The position numbers and the translations under genes were made by a program. The notes beneath the pieces are model-generated. The model was not told the origin of the DNA and did no database searches. It was given only the letters and a program-made list of their open reading frames with translations. Shown here one piece after another: positions 13,310 to 25,300 of a stretch of DNA of 64,000 nt (position 1 is its first letter; every line of letters begins with the position of its first letter). Source of the stretch: Xiphophorus maculatus. Lineage: Eukaryota; Chordata; Actinopteri; Cyprinodontiformes; Poeciliidae. The stretch spans positions 8,221,015 through 8,285,014 of the forward strand of contig NC_036461.1 of assembly GCF_002775205.1 (NCBI RefSeq), in the 5' to 3' direction.

Positions 13310-13532
13310 CACAGGCGTCAAACTCCAGTCCTCAAGGGCCGCAGTCCTGCAGTTTTTAGATGTGCCAAAGTTACAAAACACTGCAATGAAATGGCTTAAT
13401 TACCTCCTCCTTGTGTAGATCAGTTCTCCAGAGCCTTAATGACCTAATTATTCTATTCAGGTGTGGTGCAGCAGAGGCACATCTAAAAGTTGCAGGACAG
13501 CGGCCCTCGAGGACTGGAGTTTGACACCCCTG
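13310..13532. mobile_element. hAT-type MITE with 8-bp target-site duplication
   Basis: A 223-bp element with long inverted ends: the left end reads CACAGGCGTCAAACTCCAGT and the reverse complement of the right end reads CAGGGGTGTCAAACTCCAGT. The similarity continues through AGATGTGCC on both sides, about 55 bp into each end. It is flanked by a perfect 8-bp duplication, CCTTAGAT, at 13302-13309 and 13533-13540. An 8-bp duplication and CAG-type ends fit non-autonomous hAT elements. It has no coding capacity. Confidence 0.85.
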
Positions 13533-13540
13533 CCTTAGAT

Positions 13541-14479
13541 GGTCAGTCAAACCTTGAATATGAGCGAGAAAAAAAACAAAAAAACAACAACATCATGGCT
13601 AAAGTTACATACCGGGTCATCTTTAAGTCGAACAATGTGAATTTCACAACCTTCACCCCAGTGTGATTCTGAGATATCTGAGTACTTCTAATAGATATGC
13701 CATAAGAAAACACTGCTGCTTGGCAATGTTTTCTCATTTATTATTAAAATCATAAAAAAATATTTATTTTATTTTACTGAATGGTTTCTAAAGGGTGATT
13801 AGATGGGGGCCATTATAGCCCTGGGGAGGTGCACTAAGGCCAAAATATCAGCAGAATTTCTGGAGTTTAATTTTGTCATCAGGTGGCCTCTCTACAGGTT
13901 TGTGGTGGTAGAAGTGTGTGACAGATATGGTCTGCTCTATGGATGAGATTTTTTTTCCAATTAAATAAATATTGAAGCTCACTAAAACTGGTCTCCTCTT
14001 CTTTTAAATTATTTTTTTTAGATATTTGGCTAGGGTGGCCAGCAGATTTGATAGGAGTGACTTACTGCTCCTCATGAATATCCTATCTTCTTCGTGGCAT
14101 CCTTCTACCGTAATAAACCTTATATGGGGGGGAGCTGATTTCTACTTTCAAAGCCCCGTTTCTGGGTTGACCGTAAGGTTGAATTGGATGAATAACCGGA
14201 AGGGAGTCATGATTTACGCCGTTTTACTTTAAAATTAAATTTTTTATTTGAACTTTTAATTCAAAAAAAAGTTGCAAGACAAGTTTGGAAGTTTTAAGCT
14301 TTCCACCCAGCAAGTAGTCAATTTCCCTGCAACAAGAACAGTTTGACAGGTAAGCACCGCAGATTGGGAAGGTCAATAATTATTTCATGGATTAATCAAT
14401 TTGATTTTTTTTTTTAAATCAATTTTGTGTGACTTCAGTTGTCACTGAAATAATGACTGCAATCCATAAAGATGATTTA
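13541..14479. other. Gene-free DNA between MITE and GC-rich block
   Basis: AT-rich sequence with no supportable exon. The plus-strand frame at 14026-14232 shows no known motif. Confidence 0.4.
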
Positions 14480-14874
14480 CAATGTTCGTCTCCCGTCTCC
14501 TCCCCGCTCCAGGAGGTCTAGGTCGGACTCGGGTCTCCCCCTCTGGCCGCTGATGAAATTCAGTGGACCCCTCCTGGGATTCCCCCCTGGGAATGCCTGC
14601 GCTTCTACATCTGCTGCCCTGTCCCTGCGCACGTACACTTAAAGCGCTCTGGGCTTCTCATTAATGCCTCTCCTCGTGTCTTATCCCTTCTCCTCTGCAG
14701 CTCCCCCGGTGCGCGGTCCGGCTTTGAGGGAAACGTTTAGCAAATATTGATAGCTCTTGGTGCACGGAGGAGATCAAAAGCAGAAAAAAAAGGAAAGAGG
14801 AGGGCAGTCTAAAAAGCGGAGCGGTGGATAAATGGTGCACAGTGCTTTCATGAATGATTTATGCGGTATAAGGT
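14480..14874. promoter_or_regulatory. GC-rich block, candidate promoter or first exon
   Basis: This block is clearly richer in G+C and CpG than its surroundings. Read on the plus strand it ends in ATGGTGCACAGTGC and 42 bases of open frame followed by a good donor (AAG|GTGAGT at 14873/14874). Read on the minus strand it lies upstream of kif26a and could be its distal promoter. I could not find a downstream plus-strand exon, so neither reading is established. Confidence 0.3.
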
Positions 14875-15566
14875 GAGTTGTTGCTCAGGAAAAAAGCATT
14901 TGATTTTTTTGTCAGATTTTGGATGCACCTGACAAAAATGTGCCTTTAGAATTTAACCTTTAGTAAATGTCTTTCCTGTGGGCACAGATTTAAAATAAAA
15001 ACTGAAAAGTGGTTAAATCAAATAAATTGCAGATTATTAATGGAGATAAAATAAGAAGATTCATTCATCTCAATCTTTATGTAATATATTTCTCTGTACC
15101 GTTAAAGAGAAAAATGCATTTCTTTCCCAAATGAGTGAATTTGTCATTTCAACACAAAACCAATTTGCAGAGCTTTGGACAGTGACCCTCCCTGCAGACC
15201 ACAGGTCTATCACCCCCCACAGACTCGTCAGAGACAAATGGTTCTTTATTGACTTGTTTTAATCAGTACCTCTGGAAAGTAGGGACAGAAAAGCAGTGAA
15301 AAAGTGAGAGCTATGCAGCAATAGAGCCGTTAAAATGTTGCATATGTGCCAGTAGAATGAAATTACTGAGCCCTAATCATTTTTACAGCCCCCCACAGCT
15401 CCAGAGCTGCAGGTGCTGCTGGGACGCAGTCAGGCAGAGATGACAGGGAGACATCAGGGAGGCTGACAAATATGGTAAAAACGATGCAGTCGTTCCCAAA
15501 TTTGTCCAGATTCAGGCCTTCTTTGAATCCAGCCAGAATCGTCTGAGATGGCAGCATTTGTCCGAC

Positions 15567-15636
15567 TGCTCAAGTGGTCCTAAACATTTCACAATTTTCT
15601 CAAAGAACTGTTGAACTGTTGAGAACCACTTGATCA
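15567..15636 (-). ncRNA. mir203: microRNA miR-203 precursor hairpin
   Basis: On the minus strand the 3p arm (15592-15571) reads GTGAAATGTTTAGGACCACT plus TG, which is the miR-203 mature sequence including its seed. The 5p arm (15630-15606) reads AGTGGTTCTCAACAGTTCAA and on to CAGTT, matching miR-203-5p with one C for T. The base of the stem pairs TGATCAAGTGGTTCT with AGGACCACTTGAGCA with one mismatch and one G-U pair; the loop is TCTTTGAGAAAA-like. miR-203 promotes epidermal differentiation by repressing p63 (established for vertebrates). Its place between aspg and kif26a, on the same strand as both, is the same as in human, which supports orthology. Confidence 0.96.
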
Positions 15637-15712
15637 GAATGACTTTGCACTTCTTCATTCGACGCTTGTCCTTCAAACTGTGGATTCCACTGATGAAAGA
15701 AAACCAGCAGCT

Positions 15713-15938
15713 ACTGTTAGTGAAAAGCAAATGTAAATGCAATGCTACAGCACTTTTCTGAGGTTAATTCGGCTACAGAGCAAATCAGTACAAAAGCAGA
15801 GCAAAGCCCAAGCAAAGCACTTCTTGATCAGAGAGCTTTTACCTGAAGAAGGCGCCTCCCTTTCTTGGTAGACGTAGTGTTCCTTGGTGTGATCCCTGCC
15901 AAGACTGAGTAACTGAAGAGGCAAGAGGTGCTTATATA
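15713..15938 (-). promoter_or_regulatory. mir203: Candidate pri-miR-203 promoter, first exon and intron
   Basis: On the minus strand a TATA box (TATATAA, 15938-15932) is followed 24 bp from its first T by an initiator-like TCAGTT (A at 15914). A short ATG-free exon would run from about 15914 to 15843, ending CTTCAG|GTAAAAG. An acceptor, CACTAACAG, precedes 15713, placing the hairpin in exon 2 about 77 bases from its start. This gives an intron of 129 bp. All signals are visible in sequence; that they are used together is inference. Confidence 0.55.
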
Positions 15939-18617
15939 GTGTTTTTGGGCTTGGCTTTTACAAGAGTCTCGTTTAAGGAAGAATGAGGCTCATGCTGGTC
16001 CGACCTGATGAGCCAGGTTCCACCGGCAAGGAGCAGGACAGGGCAGCTACCCTGAAAAGGAAAAAGAAAACAGATACTGACAAGTGATATGAACAGATGC
16101 AGTTTTATGTCATCACTGCCTTGTGAGTTCGTATGATTTCTGATTAAAAAAGATTACATTTATAGTTGGTAACAGCCTGCTGTTCACCGAGCTTTATATT
16201 AGGATGGGATGCAGCTATTCGCTAGGAGAATTTCTGCAGTCAAAATTATTCCTTTCAGCAGTCAGAGCGTGTTTCTGGTGAGAATACAAAGAAAACAGCT
16301 CAGACAGAAGTGACCTCCAATGTTTGAAAAGATCTTAATTTATTCATTAAAAAAGAGAGAGTTGGAAGCTGCAAAGACAAGGCAAGTTTACTTGTGTAGT
16401 GACATTCATACAGAAGGTAATTCAAAGCTCTGAGCAAAGATAATGAAAAATACATTAAAAGTAGTAAAATTTATTATTTCATAGAAAACATGCAAATGAA
16501 ATTTATAACAATAATTGATCAAATTTGACTTTTATGGGAAAAAAGTGATGTTTTTAGTCCTGACTTGAAAAGACCTGACAGCTTCTACACACTTCAGGTT
16601 TTCAGGAAGTTTGTCAGAGCTTAGGGCTCAACATTTAACAGTTTATTTGTGTTCTAACTGTGTAATACACAGAGAAGTGCTTTCTGAATCACTGTAACTT
16701 GCTTGCAACACTAGACAGGATGGAAAAATAAATGAGGAGCAAAGAAACTCAAAGTTGACTCTTAATGCTTGTTCACATTTCAGTGAACACTGAGTCAAAA
16801 GGTCTGTGATGACTTGTGGGGTTTTGATGGTTCATATCAGAGAAGAAAATCTGAGATGTACTTAACTCCAAAAGTATTCACTGCTTTATAAACCAATAAC
16901 AAGATTGGAAACTTTTTCCATTTTAAAGTGAGGACGTGCAGTGATTTAAGGACTGCTGTGATTTTTTTCCTCTTGCTGCTGGTCAGGATTCCAGCAGCAG
17001 CAGTTCTAGATGCACTTCAGCAGTATGACAAATTCTTCATAAAAAATATTCGGCATGCTTAACCAGAGTGAGTCTCTAATTTTCTAGTTTTCTTTTCTGA
17101 AAACAAGAATAACACAGATTTTTGATAAAAAGTGGCCCAAGAAAGGAGCCTGGAAGAAAAATACATGTGAGTTAATATAACATTGAATTATACTCATTTA
17201 AATTAGGCATTCTGAGACTGTGCAGAATGTTGCAGCAACCTGGACTAGAATTAGGGACCACATAACCACAATATAACCTTAACATATTGTGGACTTACTG
17301 GAGCCCCAGTCTTCATCCTGGCGTCTTAGATTATTCAGCTTGATGCTGCTGGTCGTTCCCTGGACTCACTTTAAGATCAGTAGAGACTTGCAGTTTTATT
17401 CAGGCTGACTCCAACGCTTTGAACTCTCTTCCACTTCCACTGAGGTCAATGTTTACTGACTCTTAAAAAAACAAAACCTGCAAGCCATTGAGCTGTGTAT
17501 TTCATATACAAATATAATTTGTAGATTTTATTTCTTTCATTTTCATGGAATACTTTTTTTTTTATCTATGAAAGGTGCTACCATAAATAAATTATTCATT
17601 AAAAATTACTTACAAAACAGAAAATGTGCCCTTTGATCAGAAGACAGTTCTAAAATTATATAGTATATCTACTAAAAATATTTAAAAAAATTAAACCTGA
17701 CATAAAATAACTTAAAAGAAAGAGTTAGATAGTGGGACTGATAATTTCAGAATAAAAGAAAAACTAATTCCACCATAGTAAATCTTTTTTTTTTTTTATT
17801 ATTTGTATGGTAAAAGATGTTGGAATACTCCATAATCTGAAATAGAGGGAGTAAACAGAATCCACTTTTGAGTAATAGTGAATCGAGAACATAGTTTTGA
17901 GGATCACCATTTATAAATCCCAAGTGGCCCAGTCTTGAAAATATGATCCAAGCCCTTTTAGATCAGTGGAAGGCAACTCACAAATGTTCAATCTATCCAT
18001 TTGGTTTGTTATGATCAACTGTTAAATTCAGGACTGAAATTTAACATTACCAACAAAGAAGTTTTGAATGTTGTTATATCATTGAAGATCTTTTCCAATA
18101 TGATAAGCTACATTTTTAAGGACCTCTGTCAAAAACACTAGGTTAACAGGCCTGGACTAATTAATGTACCTTGACTACATTTAATCAAAATAAAAAAGGT
18201 CATTGCAGTTTTGAAGTACTGATGTTTTGCTCTAGTAAATAGGGAATATATTTTTATATCTGCAATATTTTAGAAGCAACATTACAAAAAACAGAGAAAA
18301 AACACAACTTGTGGCCGTCATGTCAAGACAAAGGAATATTTGAACAGGATCAACATATTTTGTTTCATCCGAGTGTGTGAAAGACATCAGCAAGCACACA
18401 AGGTATTTCTTTACATCAAAGGCTTTATTCCTGCTGTTCTTCCCACAAGGTAACAAATTACTATCAGATAAAACTCATTACAATGCTTATGTCATTCAAC
18501 GAGGTGAGAGAGAATGTTCCAGACCATTAAAATGAGTGAAAAAATAGAAGTGCATACAAAAAAAATCTAAAAAACTAGAGCAGCACTGGATGATGTGAAA
18601 AGCCATAGATACAATAA
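15939..18617. other. Gene-free DNA between mir-203 and aspg
   Basis: AT-rich sequence without supportable exons on either strand. The stretch at 16000-17000 has mixed composition; beyond 17450 it is strongly AT-rich with poly-T and poly-A runs. No element ends were recognised. Confidence 0.4.
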
Positions 18618-18623
18618 TTTTAT
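18618..18623 (-). terminator. aspg: Candidate aspg polyadenylation signal
   Basis: AATAAA on the minus strand (TTTATT on plus) lies about 700 bp beyond the aspg stop codon. A second AATAAA is at 18424-18429. Either would give a 3' UTR of normal vertebrate length; no choice can be made from sequence alone. Confidence 0.35.
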
Positions 18624-19316
18624 TGCTGAGAACATTAAACAAAGTCATGAAGTAACACAGAAACTGGTTTTCCTCTTAATCTGCTTCACACAATAGTCTG
18701 GACTTCCCCTTTCCGGTTCAGGGTGCGAGATATGCGACGCTTCCAGTTCGACAATTAGCCTAGAAACAGGCTGGATGAGTCTGAGGAGTAACTGCAGCTT
18801 GTTTTTTCTTTTACACCTGTAGAGCAGCAGGAAGCAAGGAAAAATAAGCTGCATTTGGGAGCTGCGAGGCTCTTTGGCTGATGTGGACAACATTCAATAA
18901 AATATTGCTTTCATAATCCCACATTATATTGTCTACAATTTCACTAATAAAAGAACTACAAAAATAAAATCAGTGATTTTACACTCTCATTGGAAACATT
19001 AAAAATACTTAGCTTCACAAGCAGGTAACATTATTTCACAATGAGACTCACTTCAGTTCTCTAATTTAAGGGTTATTTTGAGCAGAAAAGTAACAAATTT
19101 GAACATTCAGCATTGTAACATGATATACAACAAACACTTACAGTACATATATGTAGTACTTCCTTTTCGAGGCAGCAGAGTGTGATACATTTGAGGTGAT
19201 ATAAACACATTTGGATGGATGAAGTGATATGTGCTCATATTTAAGAGATCAAACAGCAAACACAAAGATGGACAGGATGTAGAGGACAACTTTACAGGAA
19301 CAGAGGTAGAGTCGGC

Positions 19317-22300
19317 TCACAACAACGCTGGCTTGGCAGTGAACTCGATCGGTGCACCGTTCTGACAAAGTAAAGGATTAGAAAAAAGGAAGGATTAATA
19401 CTAAGCACTAGAAGGGATGACAAGTGATTCAGGATTTCCACAAACACACTGACACACATGTAAGATTAGTGTGAGCAGGATTCTACGAGGGTTTGCCAAC
19501 AAGCGCTCAAACATAATTAGAATGAATGCATGAATGCATTGTTTTGGTTAAAAGAAACAAGTGTTTATTTATTCTGATAATTTAGAGAAAAAGCTACAAG
19601 TCTTTACTTTTAAGACACCGATTCCTGATAAAAAGCATTTTTGCTTGGTTATTGGTCTGCAACCTGCAGAGACTCAAGTGGCTCTTTGGTCTGTCATCAA
19701 AAGTTCTTAATAACTTTAGCTAAAAAATTATGACTAATAATTTACACAAATCTGGCCTTTATGGAAAAGTGGCAGGGGAAAAAGACACATCATGCTATTG
19801 TGATAATTTTCTTCAGAAGGGACAGGAAAGCAGGTCAGCTCCGAATCTGGTAGGACTTGAAAACTGATCTTTACAGATTCAATCAAGTAGAAATTTCAGT
19901 TTCTAAATGGCCAAAGTGGTTGAAACACGCACCAAAAGACTTAAAAAGTGGTTTTCTACAGACTCAGGTTTACTAAATGCAAATGCATGCCACACTTTTC
20001 AGCTTTTAGTTGTAGAAAATCTCTTTCCCAGCACATTACAGCCATGTGCTACTTTGTGTTGATACTGCATGCTAATTCAAAATAAAACTGTAACAGGGGC
20101 AAATATAAAATGTTTTAGGGGTTTCTGGAACAATAAGGTTTTCCTTCCCTCTCTTATTCCTTCTCTTGAAATGTGAGTCAGATCATTTGACCTGGTGTCA
20201 CTATGATGATCTGGACGGGCGTTTTAATGACAGGATCAGCAAAAAAAGCACCCTGAATGAAGGGGAACTCAGGCCATGCTCGCTGTGGGAAAGGACCAAC
20301 AAACTGGGAAGTTCACCACATGTCATTTACCTCCTCCTCATCATCAATATTATATTCATCATATTCATTTAGTTCATCAAATATGGGCTGAAATGAACAA
20401 GACAAGCAATTAATAGGCAGAATTAAGGAGTTGGTTTGATTTAATTTAGGTTCATGTCAGGGTTTGGACGAGTCTAAAGGAGGATGGGAAAACCATTTAC
20501 CATGGTTTTGCTGTTTATGTACGAGTTTAAAAACTCCACCACGTCCTTACTGCCTGCAGCTTCAGCCTGAGACAGAAGAAGAGGGATTTATTAGACTTTC
20601 TGAACTGACGAGCGTTATCACAGCAGACCAAGTCTCCCTGAAACCCACCACTTCAATGGCCATCTTCCCGTCGTAGCCTGGTCTGGTCAGATCTGCCCCG
20701 GCGATTCTCCAGATATCAAGGCCCTCTTTATCACCATTGGCCGCGAGGCTGACACACACACACGCAAACAAAACGTAACGTTTTTAAGAAAGCAAAATCA
20801 AAAATTTAAAGAACCGAGGGTGAAGAAAGAGAGTTTCCTGAAACTGAGTCAACACATCAGAGGAACATATCAACAGATTAGCAGATGCTTTTGTTTCGCC
20901 TTAACTGATAAAACACGAAAAGTGCGCTCATACAAAATAGGTCCTGACAAAACCAGTTGAGTATCACGTGTAGATAAATAACAGAGCCCGGTCTGCATTG
21001 TGCGCTTTGGAGATGCAGATTGGGTCCACAACTATGCAACTAAGTCACATTCTTAATGCATGTGAAACACTTGGGCAACTGGTTGGACCTGTCAGCTATG
21101 CAGGATGGGTCAGCATGAACGGTTCAGTGTGGGTAAAGTCCTGAAACGTCTTTCTGGTTGGTCTGACCTGCACAGCTCACTTCCTGCTTCCTCTAGCTGC
21201 TCTCTCGAGAAGTGGGCTCCGGTCTTCTTCAGCAGCCTCACCACTTCCTTGTGCCTAAATAAGACAAAAACACAGAATCTCATTTAATTCACACTTTCCC
21301 TGTAATTCACAGTTTAATGTGATGCTGCACAATAAAGAGATTTTATAAAGCTATTATATAATTTTAATATCAGCTCATTAAAAATGGTATCACTTCACTG
21401 GAATATAAGTTATAAGTTCCTATAAACAGATTTTTAACCAACATTACAAAACATTAACCAACTTGTAATATGAATTTACCAAAAGCGTTTAAAACAATAT
21501 GCTGGAGTGTATGGGGAAAAAATTGAAGGCAAGATCTATGCTTTTTTGCTTTAGTGGCAACAAAGACAACACTTCATGCCTTCATGCCTTAAGTTAAAGT
21601 TTTCAAAAACGTTTAACTTCTGCTCAGCTCATTTGCTGTTTCATTCAATGTGAGACTTTAAAAACATACCTGAGATGGAGTATATTAATTATTATAGATA
21701 AAAGAAAAAGAAATCGGACACAGATTGAAAAAAATAACTAAATTGATATTTCACATATTTCCAAGAAAAAAAAGATGTGTATATTTAATAATTTAATGCA
21801 GAAATGTATTGAATCTAGTATATTCTCCAACATCTCAGAGGTGCAGATTCAATGCAACATGTTGCAGTTTCTTCCTCAGGTGTTTATTCCGGATCGTGTT
21901 TGAGATTTTTATGGCGAGTCTGCACAAGGTACGTGTCATTCTGGTTCAGTAAAAGAATGTCCCACTAACATTTTGGAAAATATCTAGATGTGCATACCCT
22001 ACATTTTTCTAACTCAGTGTTAGTGGACCTCTGTCACTTTGTGTCGCAAATGTCTGACCCTATAATCTCAGGAAATATCTTGAGTTTCTGACTTCACAAT
22101 GTCGGAGAATACACCAGTCTTAATATCATAACACTATGCCTTTAGTAATGGAAAATTCACATTTTCTTCCTCACAAATTTACGACAGCAAAGGCTAGCCA
22201 CGTTTTTCTTGTAAACATTTGAAATGAATATCAAAATTAATATTTTTTTGGTGGAATTTTACTCGTCAATGATCTACAATGATCTACAATGATCAGGTAC

Positions 22301-25300
22301 TATGTACTCCGTCATAGGCTTTTGCCTCTTTCTTTAATAGTTTTGGACAAAAAAAGTTCCTCTTAGATTTCTTTCATGTCCAACCCTGAAACATGTTTGT
22401 AATATGTCATATGCATGTCAGTGTGTCAAAAAATGCTTTTTATCTAAAGTTTCTGCTTGTCTATTTTTTTCTAGGCATTGAATTTAGCTAGTATTTTAGC
22501 TTCATACAACCAGAATGTCCTCAGTCAGAGGCTTCTTCAAATTCAGTGTATTACTGACTGTTGAAGTGGATCCTTGCTGCCCACAACTACCAGCGTGTAT
22601 AACAACTTTTTGAAGAAACCTGAATAATACGAGTTACAACAGTAGTTTTTATAACTGAATTTGGAAACATGTTGCACTTCTTTTTTTGTCAGAATCACAT
22701 TTTATTTAGGCAACATTTAGATAAAATACAAAACATTAAATCATTAAGGGTTCAAATAAAGTCTCAAAAACCATAACGGCCTTTTTGTGGTCAGTTCAAA
22801 ATCACAGAATTAATTTTTTATCAAATTATTTTTATTTGTTCATAAGAATCTATAAATTAACCACCCACTTAGAGACAATCAAACACTTTTGTGCTTGTGT
22901 AACGTTAAATCATTTCACAGTTGAGCAATATTTAGACTTGGACTTCCTTCAAGCAAATATTGCGCTGCAGCATTTAAGAATTCACACTGATGTTATTGTG
23001 CCGTTCTAAGAGTTAGTGTGGTGGTTGTAGTTGTTGTCTGACATGTTAAGACAGGTTCCTTATCCCCCACGTTGAGCCACCCACACAAGAGTCACCTGCA
23101 GGGACAGTCACTGTGACAAGACACAGCAAGTTAGTCCTAATATCTACAACTGTTTCCCTTTGTGCACCAATGTCCATAAAAAACATTGTTAAAGACAACA
23201 GGGCAACATAACTAAAAGCAACTTGTTAATTCTATAGATTGTGTGATATAAGAACCACAGAAACTCCTGGAACGACAAAGGAGACTAAAAGAAGAAACAA
23301 ACTAGTATCTTTCATCAGTGAAACTGGGAGCAAGCTGGTAATACTGGTTATTAAGGCACTCCCCACATTTGTTCTTCAAACTTTCAGTCAGTTCAACTCT
23401 TAGCTTTCCCTTATATGGACGTCAGGCTGTGGTGTGAAAGTTCTGTGGCAAATACATCAGCGATACAGACAGCACCTCCAAATCTCAGTTCTGTTGGGCT
23501 GTTTGCAGTTGTTTCATTGAATCCATTAAGGTAGGAATCTGCTGACAGAAGCCGGGCAGCATTCTTTAGGACGTGTTCAGTAACGACAGGTCCCTGTGGC
23601 CCGATGCATCACTCCAGTATCACAAAGGAAACAAGTCTACGCTTGCAGTGCCAACCGTTAAAGTAAGACAAGAGCAACATGGTATAGCTGTGACACACAC
23701 CGTCTCCCTCCTCAGGCTTAATCATCGCTCCAACATGGAAACATGAAGCGTGGTTTTCACCGGCAGACGTACAAAAAGATTTCAGAGGGAAAAGAAAGCA
23801 CGTGTAAAAATAAACACTCTCTAAACTGTCAGATGACAATTAGCCTAATTAGTTTGTAATTATTGTTGGCCTCTAAACTCCATTATGAGTCTCTCCTCTG
23901 ATTCCCCCCGCCCCCACTAATACAGACGCTTTTCCCTTCTCCTCATTTAGGCAGAACCAAATTCCCTGCCTCTCAGCAGCTCGTTTAATGAAATCTCCGC
24001 TATAGCAGCTATTAACAACATGTTTTCAGGAAAACACTTTGAGGTCTGAGAGGAATGACAATTGTTGCTAATGGCCAAGAGGGGGGGTTTATACATCTGC
24101 AACTTCATAACCTTAATGAGCAGATTAAAAACAAACACATCAGCGCTCGATGCGGCTTTACCTGAAGCGGACGGCATTGCATAGGGGTGTGTCTCCATAG
24201 CGATCTTTGGCATGGACAGAGGCTCCCTGGTTGAGCAGGTATTGCACAAGTCTGAGGTGACCCTCACAAGCAGCAACATGCAGAGGTGTGCGTCCGTCAA
24301 AGTCGCCCAGACGTAAGTCGCTGCCCTGAAACACAGGAAAATCAGCCCTGCAGGTTGGCTGTTTAAAACAGTAAAAACAGGTGCGGGGTGTGTTGATGTC
24401 TCTGTCATAAATGTCCAAATCAAATAAATACCCAACAGTTACACAGACTGGTCTTTATTATGAGCAAAATGGATAACGTTCTAAATAAATTATCACGTTT
24501 ACATGCAGATTAAGCAATATGACAGAAAACATCAGTTTAGCAGTCCTCTGTATTTTCAGAAATGTAATATGTTGAAACTTCAAATAGTGGCTTTAAAGAT
24601 GCTATCCAGCAGTGTATTTAGTTCTGATTTAAAATCTGTTTTCTTTTGACAGATTTCGACACAGATCATGACGGACTAAGGGTCTATTTGAGTTGCAAGA
24701 GGTTTGACTTTCCTTAGCAAACGTGTAAACTGTAAACTGAAAACAAGCTGAAAATTTTCACATGGGAAAATTACAAAAAAACAAGTATGATGTGATTGCA
24801 TAAGTGTGCACACTCTCTTAGCTTTCAGAATTACCCACCACATTTAAACTCATGTTAAATAAGAGTTAGCAAACTCTTATTTAGGCCTTTCTTGATATCT
24901 TCTTAGTTGTCCTATACCTTATATGATGTCACAACAGGCATATAAATTGTTCTACAGATGACAAACTATATCAACAGAATATTTGGCTGAATTAACAGAA
25001 AAGTGTAGCTGGTACCAAAGCTACAAAAACACCTACATGTATGTTTCCAAATTCTATTTGGCTTTGTGTGAACTTGGACATCCAATTTTCTCAAAAGAGT
25101 AACATTGATTTTTTTTGGCAAATTATCAGTGAGAGTTTTAACTGTGGACACTGACCCTGCTACTCAAACATGAGAAGATAAGAAAGGTCAGAACCTCTCT
25201 GCTAAGGCACAAGGTTATAGCTTGTATAGGTTATAGAGTGAGAGTGTATCAAACAGTTTTGTTTATATGACACAATGAGAGGGAATGGCTGCTTACCATT

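Noticed and set aside
15363-15742. Two overlapping minus-strand open frames across the miR-203 hairpin, one resembling a small Cys-containing peptide
   Set aside because: The conserved feature is the hairpin itself; the frames are explained by the non-coding pri-miRNA exon.
23947-24435. Minus-strand open frame of 162 codons
   Set aside because: It is an alternative frame over aspg exon 12 and its flanks; the true frame carries the ankyrin repeat and correct splice phases.
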